Source: Nitrospira sp. | Lineage (GTDB): Bacteria; Nitrospirota; Nitrospiria; Nitrospirales; Nitrospiraceae | DNA length: 64,000 bases | Assembly: GCA_018242725.1 (NCBI GenBank) | Contig: JAFEBI010000001.1 | Coordinates: 191,008 to 255,007, forward strand | Direction of reading: 5' to 3' | Shown: positions 1 to 8,833 of the stretch, in pieces | How the letters are laid out: the number at the start of each line of letters is the position of its first letter | Position numbering within the stretch: position 1 is the stretch's first letter | Notes under the pieces: model-generated | Databases searched by the model: none | What the model saw: the letters and a program-made list of their open reading frames with translations, nothing else | What the model was told of the DNA's origin: nothing | Program-made: the position numbers and the translations under genes

Positions 1-850
1 CCAGCTGGCCAAGCGTCAACTGTCCAGAGGCCAAGAGCGAACCTGAGATGGAGAGCGCACCCGCCTGTGCGATGGCTTGCCCTGCTACGGATCCGATATA
101 CTGTCGCACCAGCACGGCAAACCGCGCTTTGCGAGCTTCGACATACCGACTGACCAGAGCATCGGTCTTCTGTATGAGAAATGGCTTACTGTCGGTCGCC
201 TTTAATTGTAAGGCATTCCGCGAAACCTCTTGGATGAAATTGAAAACGTCGTACTTGGCATGCGACATTGCGAGTGTCTTTTTCAGTGCGCCACGGGAGA
301 GCACGAAAAACGTGATCCCAAACCCAGCCATGAGCATAAGGTTGTACATGAGAAAATAGGGGTGGTAGACAATCAGCATGATCATCCCGACCGTCCCTCC
401 CACCACTACGTTCAACAGATCGATCAGCAGTGTTGAAAGCGCCCGCTGCATGAAGACCGTTTCGATAAAATAGTTGGCGATTTCCGGGCGAGCCCCTTTA
501 AATCGATTGCGGGGCAGCTGTTCAACCATCGCCACAGCAACCCGCGCAAAGAGTCGGCGCTGGACGACGTCCACGGCATAAAAATGAAAGGTCTTGAATA
601 GACCGACGAACAGGAGCACCGAGAACATCACCCCCGTCAAGGTCCAAATCATGACCGGTTGAATCGCATAGGAAAAGGTGCTGACCAATTCCTGTACGGT
701 CAACGGAATGATAAGCGAGAAGAAGCCAACCGCGAGGGCGTAAGAGAAAAGCAGACTCATAATCTTTTTCTCAGCCCGGATGGCCACGGACAACTGCTTC
801 ATCAGCGCTTCGAACAAGCCCTGATAACCTTCGCCCTGAGGTTCTTTCAT
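1..850 (-). CDS. ABC exporter, transmembrane domain (partial, C-terminus outside window)
   Basis: The reading frame opens at an ATG at 850-848 on the minus strand and stays open to the window edge, giving about 283 residues. It begins MKEPQGEGYQGLFEALMKQL and continues with several hydrophobic spans (residues around 30-50, 60-80, 145-165 and 170-190) separated by basic cytoplasmic-type loops. This is the pattern of the six-helix membrane domain of type I exporters (HlyB/peptidase-less family). The ATP-binding domain would lie beyond position 1. It lies 143 bp downstream of three TolC-like genes on the same strand, so together they resemble a tripartite export system; an HlyD-type adaptor is expected outside the window but not seen. 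A weak GGGGG run sits just upstream of the start. The family is fairly secure; the substrate is unknown. Confidence 0.8.
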   Translation of the reverse strand, partial: MKEPQGEGYQGLFEALMKQLSVAIRAEKKIMSLLFSYALAVGFFSLIIPLTVQELVSTFSYAIQPVMIWTLTGVMFSVLLFVGLFKTFHFYAVDVVQRRLFARVAVAMVEQLPRNRFKGARPEIANYFIETVFMQRALSTLLIDLLNVVVGGTVGMIMLIVYHPYFLMYNLMLMAGFGITFFVLSRGALKKTLAMSHAKYDVFNFIQEVSRNALQLKATDSKPFLIQKTDALVSRYVEARKARFAVLVRQYIGSVAGQAIAQAGALSISGSLLASGQLTLGQL

Positions 851-993
851 GAGCACCCCCAGTAATATGTCAGGATGTGAATCATCGGCCCCCTGCTAAC
901 TTTGTATACAACGGAACTTAGTCTATTTTTGGATCAATATCCAAGCCCACTGAATGAACTATGCAAGACTACGAAGCACAGCCCCACCTAATC

Positions 994-2589
994 CTAATCC
1001 CGTCCGATAAGCTTTTTACCAGATGCCCCTGCTGAATGAAGCTGGTCACCATATTTGGCAAGCACGCTGTCAGCAAGCGGTTTCGCTAAGGCGCCCCTTG
1101 CCCACAGCATTCCTCCTCGCGAAACCACGTAGTCGGCTTGAGCACGGTAGAGCTCGTAAGCCGCTTGGACCACCGCACGTTCACGGAGGTTGACGAAGAG
1201 CACGCTCGTTGCCCCCATGTTAAACCGAGCCCGTTCACCTTCTTCCAATGTCTTAGCTAAGCGCAGTGCTTCCGTCGCCGCTTTCACCCGGTCTCTCGCC
1301 CGCACTTGAGCCGAGAGCCAGTTATCAACGTCGATCTGAACTTGTCGCTCGGTATAGGCTTGTTTATATGCCAATCGTTCCTGCTCCGCTTCTGCATGAA
1401 GGACCTTCCCTCGGGCGGTCCGATTGAACAACGGCATACTGAAGAGAGTAGCCATTCGGTAACCGACACCCCCAACCCAATAGATTGAACCGATGGCCGG
1501 CCCCCCCTCAACTGTAAGCTTGGGAAGCAAGCTATTCTTCGCTAGTTTGATTTCAATATTGTTCAACTTGGCTTCGATGTAGAGATCGCGCACTTCCGGC
1601 CGGTCCTCCGTGGCTTCCACTTTGAAGGCCGCCACATCCTCCTCACTCGGTAACGGCATATCCCCGTGAAACTCCGGCGCCCACTCCGGACGAGGCGTCA
1701 CCGGCTCACCATTCTCCCAGAGAAAGAGCGCCAGCTTATATTGCTCATACTCCACCTTCCGCTGCGCGGCAATGGCTGCCTCTCGACGCCGCTGAACTTC
1801 TTCTCGGGCTTCGACCGCGTCGATCGGAGCGACCGCGCCAGCCTTGGCTTTGCCCTCAACCATGCGATAGCGGTCTTCCGCGACGGCCAGTGCCCGCTTC
1901 ACCACATCGGCCTGCTTGACGGCGACCTGCCAATCCCAGTACTGAACGGCACCCGCGAGATAGAGGTCTTGCCGTTTCTGAGCCACCTTCACCTCGGCTT
2001 GCGGTCCGGCGAGCTCCGCCTGTTGGAACGCGGCAAACTCATCGTTGACCATGAATCCACGCAGGAGATTCAGCCTTCCGCCGACGATAGCCATTTGCTG
2101 CGGGTAGAACAGTTGAAGGTCTTGAGGGACCGCCACTGCGGGACTCTGCACATTACGTCGTGGATTTAAAGTGTCGTCTCCCAAGAGCGTCGCATGATCC
2201 CCAAAGACGTTACGGATACCGCCGAAGAACTCCCACCCCCAGGGGTGCCCGATCTTGAGAAAGAGATCGCTATAGCCAGAGCTTAAGTGATTCGGCGCGC
2301 CACTGACGTTCGTCAGATTGAACGTTTGATACCGGTCGAACTCGACCTCGTTCCGAACTTTCGGCTCCCACGCACCCAACGCTTTCAGGACTTTCGCCCG
2401 AGCTTGCGCCCGTTCCAGTCCCGTTGCCCGGAGCAGCGGATGGGTCAATTCGATCCTGGCCAACACCTCTTCAATGGTCAGAGGGGCGGTGCGAGTCGAC
2501 TGAGCCTGCATGACACTCGAGTCGATCACCGGTTCCGCCAGTGCGATCGCCGGCACCATTATCAAGGAGAACAGCAAGAGAAGGATCAA
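994..2589 (-). CDS. TolC family outer-membrane efflux protein, paralogue A
   Basis: This 531-residue protein has an N-terminal signal peptide (hydrophobic core ILLLLFSLIMVPAIALA, then AEP) and two long coiled-coil-rich repeats typical of outer membrane efflux proteins. It would form the trimeric outer-membrane duct for an inner-membrane exporter. The start appears to be TTG at 2589, with AAGGAG about nine bases upstream; no ATG fits better. It is the last of three tandem paralogues. All three share the segment around DNWLSAQVRARDRVKAATEA and the ending with LWARG. It differs from its siblings mainly in the part before the first coiled coil (about residues 80-160). Its immediate downstream neighbour is the ABC exporter. 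TolC family membership is secure; the partner transporter is inferred from position. Confidence 0.9.
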   Translation of the reverse strand: MILLLLFSLIMVPAIALAEPVIDSSVMQAQSTRTAPLTIEEVLARIELTHPLLRATGLERAQARAKVLKALGAWEPKVRNEVEFDRYQTFNLTNVSGAPNHLSSGYSDLFLKIGHPWGWEFFGGIRNVFGDHATLLGDDTLNPRRNVQSPAVAVPQDLQLFYPQQMAIVGGRLNLLRGFMVNDEFAAFQQAELAGPQAEVKVAQKRQDLYLAGAVQYWDWQVAVKQADVVKRALAVAEDRYRMVEGKAKAGAVAPIDAVEAREEVQRRREAAIAAQRKVEYEQYKLALFLWENGEPVTPRPEWAPEFHGDMPLPSEEDVAAFKVEATEDRPEVRDLYIEAKLNNIEIKLAKNSLLPKLTVEGGPAIGSIYWVGGVGYRMATLFSMPLFNRTARGKVLHAEAEQERLAYKQAYTERQVQIDVDNWLSAQVRARDRVKAATEALRLAKTLEEGERARFNMGATSVLFVNLRERAVVQAAYELYRAQADYVVSRGGMLWARGALAKPLADSVLAKYGDQLHSAGASGKKLIGRD

Positions 2590-2614
2590 GGAAGGATGCT
2601 CCTTTGTTGCTGAA

Positions 2615-4162
2615 TTAATCGCGTCCCGGTCGCTTGAAGCCGTTCATACCCGCCGCTGTCAGCGGGTTTCCGTACTTAGCCAACTCACTATCGGGCCACG
2701 GCTTTGCCAACAAGCCCCTGGCCCACAGCATGCCCCCGCGCGACACGGCGTAGTCGGCTTGCGCCCGGTACAACTGATAGGCCTGTTCCACCACATTGCG
2801 CTCGCGAAGGTTTACAAAAAGGACGGTGCTCGCACCCATATTGAACCGAGCCCGCTCACCTTCTTCCAAGGTCTTCGCCATTCGGAGCGCTTCCGTCGCC
2901 GCCTTCACCCGGTCTCTCGCCCGCACTTGGGCCGAGAGCCAGTTATCCACGTCGACGCTTACCTGTTGCTCAGTGTACAGTTGCTTCAAGGCCAACTGTT
3001 GCTGGTCTGCTTCCGCATACAGGACCTTTCCCCGCCCTTCCCGTTGAAACAGGGGCATCGCAAACCACGACTCCGTCCGATACCCGACTCCCACAGTCCA
3101 GTCCGCGCCCGCTTCCATTTGCCCCCCCTTAAAATCAAATTTGGGGAGCAGGTAGTTCTTGGCAAGCTTGATGTCGATATTGTTTATCTTGGCGTCGATG
3201 TAGAGCTCCCGCACTTCCGGACGCGTTTCTTTCGCCTCCGCTTTATAGGCTGCGACCTCGTCCTTGGTCGGGAGCGGCGTTTCGCCTTGGAATTCAGGCG
3301 CCCATTCAGAACGTGGCGTTACCGGCTCACCGTTCTCCCAGAGATAGAGGGACAGTTTGTACTGCTCATACTCCACCTTCCGTTGGGCGGCGATTGCCGC
3401 CTCTCGCCGACTCTGCACCTCTTTATTCACCTCGACGACGTCGAGCGGCGAGGCCAGCCCACGCTTGGCCTGCCCTTCCACTTGGACCAAGCGTTCTTCG
3501 GCCACGCCCAAGGCGCGCTTCACCACATCAGCTTGCTTGACGGCAACCTGCCAATCCCAGTACTGCACGGCTCCGACCAGATACAGGTCCTGTCGCTTTT
3601 GGGCGATATGGATTTCTGCTTGCGGCCCCGCGAGTTCGGCCTTCTGGAAGTCGGCGTACTCCTCATTCATCATAAAGCCGCGCAGCAGATGCGCCTCCCC
3701 ACCGACAAGTATCTGCTGGTTTTGCCAGAACAGCAGCCCATCATTTGGGATAAGCACATGAGCGGATTGCGAGATGCGATCCCCAAAACCATTACGGATG
3801 CCCCCGTTAACTCTGAAGCCCCAGGGATGCCCCATTTCGATCGTGCTGTCGTTAAATCCCCCCGTAGTTTCATTCACGAAAGCCAGGAAATTCCAAGACT
3901 GATACCGATCGGCCTCTGTCCTGTTCTGGAACTTCGGTTCCCAAGCCCCGAGTGCCTTTAGAATTTTTGCCCGGGCCTGCATCCGTTCGACCCCGGTCGC
4001 ACGAAGCAGCGGATGAGTCAATTCAATACGTGCCAGCACTTCGCTGATGGTCAAGGGCTCGGTGCGGGCGGACTGCGCTTTCAACGCGCTTGAATCGTGG
4101 ACCGGCTCCGCCACGGTCGTCATGGGAAGTAAGATCAGAATCACGAGTAAGAGAGCGGCCAT
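2615..4162 (-). CDS. TolC family outer-membrane efflux protein, paralogue B
   Basis: This is the middle member of the tandem trio, about 515 residues, with signal peptide MAALLLVILILLPMTTVA followed by EPVHDSS. I place the start at the ATG at 4162 because AAGGAG lies about nine bases before it; an in-frame TTG six bases upstream would leave the ribosome site too close. It carries the duplicated outer-membrane factor architecture, with conserved stretches such as QKRQDLYLVGAVQYWDWQVA and LEEGERARFNMGAS. It is separated from its neighbours by about 25 bp on each side, so all three are likely co-transcribed. Divergence from paralogue A and C is concentrated near residues 75-150 and in the loop after FDFKGG, which would face the membrane or outside. 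The exporter partner is unknown. Confidence 0.9.
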   Translation of the reverse strand: MAALLLVILILLPMTTVAEPVHDSSALKAQSARTEPLTISEVLARIELTHPLLRATGVERMQARAKILKALGAWEPKFQNRTEADRYQSWNFLAFVNETTGGFNDSTIEMGHPWGFRVNGGIRNGFGDRISQSAHVLIPNDGLLFWQNQQILVGGEAHLLRGFMMNEEYADFQKAELAGPQAEIHIAQKRQDLYLVGAVQYWDWQVAVKQADVVKRALGVAEERLVQVEGQAKRGLASPLDVVEVNKEVQSRREAAIAAQRKVEYEQYKLSLYLWENGEPVTPRSEWAPEFQGETPLPTKDEVAAYKAEAKETRPEVRELYIDAKINNIDIKLAKNYLLPKFDFKGGQMEAGADWTVGVGYRTESWFAMPLFQREGRGKVLYAEADQQQLALKQLYTEQQVSVDVDNWLSAQVRARDRVKAATEALRMAKTLEEGERARFNMGASTVLFVNLRERNVVEQAYQLYRAQADYAVSRGGMLWARGLLAKPWPDSELAKYGNPLTAAGMNGFKRPGRD

Positions 4163-4185
4163 CGACAAATGCTCCTTGTGTCGGA

Positions 4186-5736
4186 TTAATCGCGTCCCGG
4201 TCGCTTGTAGCCGTTCGTGCCTGCCGCCGTGAGCGGGTTCCCGTACTTACTCAACTCGCTTTCGGCCCATGGCTTCGCCAAGGCACCCCTGGCCCATAAC
4301 ATACCTCCACGTGCCACGGCGTAGTCGGCTTGCGCCCGATACAGCTGATACGCTGATTCCACGACATGACGCTCACGGAGGTTTACGAATAGTACGGTGG
4401 TGGCCCCCATGTTAAATCTCGTACGCTCACCTTCTTCCAGAGTCTTAGCCAACCGCAAGGCTTCCGTCGCTGCCATCACCCGATCTCTGGCGCGCACTTG
4501 AGCCGAGAGCCAGTTATCCACGTCGAAGCTCACTTGCTGCTCGGCGTACAGCTGTTTCAACGCTAGTTGTTGCTGGGCCACTTCCGCAGCCATGATCTTC
4601 CCACGCGCTTCCCGCTGGAACACCGGCACCTCCAAGTGCAGCCCGACTCGATATCCGAGCCCCACAACCCAGTCCGCAGCGCCCTTGGTTGGCCCCCCCT
4701 CAAGATCCAACAGGGGAAGCAGTTTATTCTTGGCGAGCTTGATGTCGATATTGTTCAGCTTAGCGTCGATGTAGAGCTCCCGTACTTCCGGCCGCGTTTC
4801 TTTCGCTTCTATTTTATAGGCCGCGACCTCCTCGTTGGTCGGAAGCGGCGTTTCACCCTGGAATTCCGGCGCCCATTCCGGGCGCGGCGTTACCGGCTCG
4901 CTGCTCTCCCAGAGAAAGAGGGACAGTTTGTACTGCTCATATTCCACCTTCCGCTGGGCTGCGATGGCTGCCTCTCGCCGCTTCTGAACTTCTTGGTTCG
5001 CCTCGATTACATCGAGTGGCGCAATCCTCCCGCCCTTGGCCAACCCTTCGACCTGAACCAAGCGCTCTTCGGCCACACCCAAGGCGCGCTTCACCACATC
5101 GGCTTGTTTGACGGCGACCTGCCAATCCCAGTACTGCACGGCTCCGGCCAGATAGAGATCCTGTCGCTTTTGCGCCACCTTGATCTCCGCTTGCGGCCCC
5201 GCGAGCTCGGCCTGCTGAAACTGCGCGTTCTCCTCGTTGACCATGAAACCTCGCAGCAGATGGAACGAACCACCGTAGTAGAAATGTTGCTGCTGATAGG
5301 TGCCCAGTACATCAGGGGGATAAGCAATCCTGGCGTTGCCCTTATCCCCAAAACCGCTGCGGAGTCCGCCTTCGACCGTGAAGCCCCAGGGATGCCCGAC
5401 CTGGACCGTGCTGTCGGCATATCCCGTCGTATGTTGACTTGGAATGTCGAACGCCGTCGTGAGATTCCATGTCGTGTAGCGTTCGGTCTGTGTATAGTTC
5501 TTGATCTGCGGTTCCCAGGCTCCAAGCGCTTTCAAGATTTTCGCCCGAGCCTTCGCTCGCTCAGCGCCCACAGCCTGAAGCAGCGGATGCGTCAACTCGA
5601 TACGAGCCAGCACTTCTCCGATGGTCAGTGGAGCAGTGCGAGTCGACTGGGCCTGCATGGCATTCGAGTCGATGCCCGGTTCCGCCAGTGCAGTCATTGG
5701 CAGCATTATGAACAAAGCCAACACCAGAGCGACCAT
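4186..5736 (-). CDS. TolC family outer-membrane efflux protein, paralogue C
   Basis: First gene of the tandem trio. An in-frame extension reaches 5805, but the ATG at 5736 gives a clean signal peptide (MVALVLALFIMLPMTALA) and has GAGAGGAG about eight bases upstream, the same ribosome-site layout as the two siblings. The mature protein, roughly 500 residues, has the two OEP repeats of TolC-like ducts. It shares with paralogues A and B the motifs AGPQAEIKVAQKRQDLYLAG and RFNMGATTVLFVNLRER. Upstream lies an intergenic segment of about 140 bp shared with the divergent NhaR-type regulator, which is the natural candidate for control of this operon. Family assignment is secure; duplication by tandem amplification is inferred from layout and similarity. 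Confidence 0.9.
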   Translation of the reverse strand: MVALVLALFIMLPMTALAEPGIDSNAMQAQSTRTAPLTIGEVLARIELTHPLLQAVGAERAKARAKILKALGAWEPQIKNYTQTERYTTWNLTTAFDIPSQHTTGYADSTVQVGHPWGFTVEGGLRSGFGDKGNARIAYPPDVLGTYQQQHFYYGGSFHLLRGFMVNEENAQFQQAELAGPQAEIKVAQKRQDLYLAGAVQYWDWQVAVKQADVVKRALGVAEERLVQVEGLAKGGRIAPLDVIEANQEVQKRREAAIAAQRKVEYEQYKLSLFLWESSEPVTPRPEWAPEFQGETPLPTNEEVAAYKIEAKETRPEVRELYIDAKLNNIDIKLAKNKLLPLLDLEGGPTKGAADWVVGLGYRVGLHLEVPVFQREARGKIMAAEVAQQQLALKQLYAEQQVSFDVDNWLSAQVRARDRVMAATEALRLAKTLEEGERTRFNMGATTVLFVNLRERHVVESAYQLYRAQADYAVARGGMLWARGALAKPWAESELSKYGNPLTAAGTNGYKRPGRD

Positions 5737-5820
5737 GTGGGATGCTCCTCTCGTATACATTGAGCGGACGGCGCTCACAGTAGCAATCTCCTCTTCATTT
5801 TTCAAAATAGATAAAACGGA

Positions 5821-5850
5821 TTGGAGTTATCGGCTAATCCGATGTATAGT
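5821..5850 (+). promoter_or_regulatory. Candidate promoter of the NhaR-type gene with overlapping dyad
   Basis: TTGGAG (5821-5826) and TATAGT (5845-5850) are separated by 18 bp and lie about 30 bp before the regulator start. Within the spacer, ATCGG-CTAAT-CCGAT (5829-5843) is a perfect 5-bp inverted repeat with a 5-base centre, the size LysR-type regulators often bind. It could serve autoregulation and control of the divergent TolC operon. This is inferred from sequence only. Confidence 0.5.
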
Positions 5851-5879
5851 GCTCTCCTTGATTCGAGGCTTAAGGCCAT

Positions 5880-6788
5880 ATGGATTGGCTGAACTATCAT
5901 CACCTTCTCTATTTCTGGTCCGTCGCCAAACACGGGACTGTGACCAAGGCCTGCGAAGAACTCCGCCTCGCCCAACCCACCGTCAGCGGGCAAATCCATC
6001 TTTTGGAAAATACCTTGGGCGAGAAATTGTTCATTCGAACGGGCCGACGTCTGGTGCTGACTGAGATGGGCCAGCTCGTGTTCAAATACGCGGAGGACAT
6101 CTTCGCGACCGGACAAGAGCTGATGAATACCGTGAGGGGTCAGAGTAACGGACAACCGACGCGTTTAGTCGTAGGTATTGCCGACGCAGTTCCCAAACCG
6201 CTCGCCACCCAGCTGCTCAAGTCTGCTCTGAGGTTGTATCGTCCCACACGCCTGATCTGTCAGGAAGATAAGCTCCGCCAGCTTCTGGCCGATCTGGCCG
6301 CCCATCGGTCGGACATGGTGATCGCCGACACCCCGGCTCCACCTGGCGTGAAGGAGCATGCGTACAACCACCCCTTGGGCGAATCAGGGGTGACGCTGTT
6401 CGCCACGGCAAAGATGGCTGCCCAGTATCGTCGAGACTTTCCCCACTCACTCCGCAACGCGCCGCTCCTCCTTCCCACCTCGAGCGCGGTCCTTCGTCGT
6501 TTGATAGATCAATGGATGGTGAACCACGGCGTACACCCCATCGTAGTGGGCGAGTTTGATGACAGTGCGACTCTCAAATCCTTCGGCCAAGATGGCCATG
6601 GGATCTTCCCCGGCGCTACTGTGATCGAAAAGGAGATCTGTCGCCAATATCAGGTACAGGTGGTCGGACAGCTGGACGGGCTCATCCAGCATTTCTACGC
6701 GATCACCGTTGAACGGCGGCTGAAACACCCCGCTGTCCTTGCGCTTGTCCGCACCGCCCGACGCGAGTTGCTGCTGACAGGGCGTTGA
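5880..6788 (+). CDS. nhaR: LysR family regulator, NhaR type
   Basis: This 302-residue protein begins MDWLNYHHLLYFWSVAKHGT, the signature N-terminus of NhaR (NYNHLYYFW in E. coli). It has a winged helix-turn-helix over residues 5-65 (TKACEELRLAQPTVSGQIH) and a periplasmic-binding-like effector domain from about residue 95. The motifs VGIADAVPKPLA, MVIADTPAP and GEFDDSATLKSFG also match NhaR. In E. coli NhaR activates the sodium/proton antiporter gene nhaA in response to Na+ and also osmC and pgaABCD. No nhaA is visible here; the adjacent divergent genes are three TolC-like proteins, so this copy more likely controls that export operon. The symbol reflects family similarity, not proven Na+ sensing. 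Confidence 0.8.
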   Translation: MDWLNYHHLLYFWSVAKHGTVTKACEELRLAQPTVSGQIHLLENTLGEKLFIRTGRRLVLTEMGQLVFKYAEDIFATGQELMNTVRGQSNGQPTRLVVGIADAVPKPLATQLLKSALRLYRPTRLICQEDKLRQLLADLAAHRSDMVIADTPAPPGVKEHAYNHPLGESGVTLFATAKMAAQYRRDFPHSLRNAPLLLPTSSAVLRRLIDQWMVNHGVHPIVVGEFDDSATLKSFGQDGHGIFPGATVIEKEICRQYQVQVVGQLDGLIQHFYAITVERRLKHPAVLALVRTARRELLLTGR

Positions 6789-7088
6789 AAAACCATCCAG
6801 TTTCATTCTCACGTTGCTCCCCAACGTGTGGCGTGCAACTCGCCCTTCGACGAGACTTACCCCGCATGATTCATGAACACTTCTGCTGCAATTGCCGATC
6901 CGCTGTTGAGACAAGACGATGGCCGGCGAGTTCGCCCCTCGGGCACTTGACCTACTGCACCAGTAGGCCTCCACACCTCCAGGCTCCGCGCGCCGGTCTC
7001 ACAACGCGGCTTGGCGATTTCGTGACGAACCGCCATGAATCAGGCGGGATAGGGCCGTAAGTCTGTCGAACGGTGAACTGCCGTTCGC
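6789..7088. other. Noncoding interval between convergent nhaR-type gene and rluF
   Basis: This 300-bp stretch separates two convergent genes. It contains a 7-bp perfect stem with a 5-base loop (CACGTTG-CTCCC-CAACGTG, 6810-6828) shortly after the regulator stop. No T-tract follows, so it is not a classic terminator. Short open frames here have no recognisable protein character. Confidence 0.5.
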
Positions 7089-7802
7089 TCAGGTCTGATG
7101 GCGCCCAACGGCGTTCAGCAGTTGCGCTCGCTCCTGACTCGTGAACTCCTTCCACTCGCCGGTGCCCAGCCCATTGACTGTGATGTGCATGATCCTGGTT
7201 CGATGCAGCAGGATCACCTGATGGCCGAGCGCGTGGCACATCCGTCTGATCTGCCGATTCCGCCCTTCGGTTAGAATAATGCGGAACCGGTCAGGCCCAA
7301 CCCGACTCATTCGACAGGGCTTCGTCCGACTGCCGAGAATCACGACGCCCTCCGTCATATGATCCAGAAAGGCCTGATCAAATGGACGATCCACTCGCAC
7401 GAGATACTCTCGCTCATGCCCGAATTCAGTCCGGAGAATCTCGTTCACGATGTCGCCGTCGTTCGTCAGTAAGATGAGCCCGGATGAATCCTTGTCGAGC
7501 CGCCCGATCGGAAAAATCCGTTCAGGGTGCCCGATCTCGGCAATGATATTTCGGGGAACATGCGATTCACTCGTGGTCGTGACACCGACCGGCTTATGGT
7601 ACTTGATATAGAGAGGAGTGCTTCCCCAAGGTAGGACCTGGCCATCACGGGCGATAACGTCTGAGGGCTCGACCTGATCGCCGAGCTTGGCCACACGGCC
7701 GTTAATCGTGATCGCTCCGGACTCGACCAATCGATCGGCTTCACGCCGAGAACAGATCCCCTGTTCGGTAAAGAACTTATTGATGCGGATCGTCTGAGCC
7801 AC
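7089..7802 (-). CDS. rluF: 23S rRNA pseudouridine synthase RluF-like
   Basis: This protein of 237 residues has an S4 RNA-binding domain at residues 1-60 (INKFFTEQGICSRREADRLV) and an RsuA/RluF catalytic domain. The catalytic aspartate lies in the motif GRLDKDSSGLILLTNDGD near residue 105. The C-terminal features RNRQIRRMCHALGHQV and RTRIMHITVNGLGTGEW are specific to the RluF branch, which isomerises U2604 of 23S rRNA in E. coli. The start is GTG at 7802 with only a weak ribosome site. It ends near the convergent NhaR-type gene and lies just downstream of the agmatinase gene on the same strand. RluB or RsuA would be the alternatives, but the ending favours RluF. Confidence 0.88.
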   Translation of the reverse strand: MAQTIRINKFFTEQGICSRREADRLVESGAITINGRVAKLGDQVEPSDVIARDGQVLPWGSTPLYIKYHKPVGVTTTSESHVPRNIIAEIGHPERIFPIGRLDKDSSGLILLTNDGDIVNEILRTEFGHEREYLVRVDRPFDQAFLDHMTEGVVILGSRTKPCRMSRVGPDRFRIILTEGRNRQIRRMCHALGHQVILLHRTRIMHITVNGLGTGEWKEFTSQERAQLLNAVGRHQT

Positions 7803-7835
7803 GGGAAGACAGGACTCTTCTCACCGATGCAGAGA

Positions 7836-8768
7836 TTAATGGACGCGGCGACCAGCTCTGACTCGACCGAGTATGCGATAGATCAACCGCGCGATGGTAA
7901 ATTGCGGCGCGACAAAGCCTTCAATAGGGGCAATCTCGCTGATATCCATTCCCACGATACCCGGTCCGCTGGCCAGAGCTGTGATGAGATTGAGCGTGTC
8001 GTACCATCCAAGCCCCCCAGGCTCGGGAGTGCCCAAGGCCGGAATAATCGACGCATCCAGTCCATCGCAATCGAAGGTGAGGTACACCGGCGTTCGGCAG
8101 GCTGCAACAACGTCAGGAATCCATTTGGCCGCCTTCCCTTCGTAGGGCCCGGATGGGTCGAGGATGCTTGCTGCAAAGAAGGTCTTGATACGGTCCGTCC
8201 TGTCGATACGGGCGACCTCTTCAGAGCTGATCGATCGGATCCCCACCTGTACGAGCGGTAATCCATCATCGACCACCCGCGCCATGACACTGGCATGGCT
8301 GAACGGATTACCTTGATAGGCCTCCCGCAGATCGCCATGTGCGTCGATCTGCACGACCGTCATCTGCGGATATCGTTTGGCATGGGCGCGAATCGCCCCC
8401 AAGGCACCGGTATGTTCTCCCGTCAGCGTGACCAGAAATCGGCCGGATCGCACATGTGGCGAGACAAACGCCTCAATCGCATCGACGGCAGCACGATCGA
8501 CCTTGCCGTTCAGTTCCAATGGGGATGCCGTGGCCACTCCACCCCATTCTTGATAGAGCTCGCATCGCAGTTGTTCGTCGTAGAACTCCACCTGACCGGA
8601 GGCTTCAAGAATAGCCGAAGGGCCTTGGTCCGACCCACGGACGTAACTCGAGGTGTGCTCGTAAGGAGCCGGTAAAACATAGACCCCAGCCTGGTCCGGA
8701 TGACACCAAGGTTCGTCGATCCCCAGAAAGTTATGGCTGGGGCCTTCCCAGCCAACGGGAAGCGTCAT
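7836..8768 (-). CDS. speB: Agmatinase (arginase/ureohydrolase family)
   Basis: This enzyme would hydrolyse agmatine to putrescine and urea with a binuclear Mn centre. Metal-binding motifs visible are GEHTGALG (near residue 120), VVQIDAHGDLRE (DAHxD) and LTFDCDGLD, plus the family segment PALGTPEPGG. The frame extends upstream to 8903, but that would overlap the preceding gene; the ATG at 8768, with AAGGGAAG a suitable distance before it, gives the usual ~310-residue length. It lies 65 bp downstream of the pyruvoyl arginine decarboxylase gene, so the two consecutive steps arginine to agmatine to putrescine are encoded together. FDCDGLD replaces the more usual FDVDxxDP but keeps both aspartates. 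Formiminoglutamase-like activity is a less likely alternative. Confidence 0.88.
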   Translation of the reverse strand: MTLPVGWEGPSHNFLGIDEPWCHPDQAGVYVLPAPYEHTSSYVRGSDQGPSAILEASGQVEFYDEQLRCELYQEWGGVATASPLELNGKVDRAAVDAIEAFVSPHVRSGRFLVTLTGEHTGALGAIRAHAKRYPQMTVVQIDAHGDLREAYQGNPFSHASVMARVVDDGLPLVQVGIRSISSEEVARIDRTDRIKTFFAASILDPSGPYEGKAAKWIPDVVAACRTPVYLTFDCDGLDASIIPALGTPEPGGLGWYDTLNLITALASGPGIVGMDISEIAPIEGFVAPQFTIARLIYRILGRVRAGRRVH

Positions 8769-8833
8769 GTGCGTTCTTCCCTTCGCAAAGTGAGCGACTG
8801 AAGCGTAGCTATGCATGCGCACATCACAGGCAT

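Noticed and set aside
2510-3961. Long plus-strand frame of 483 residues across two TolC genes
   Set aside because: It is the antisense of two well-supported TolC paralogues, has no ribosome site and resembles no protein family; similar antisense frames over the third paralogue have the same origin.
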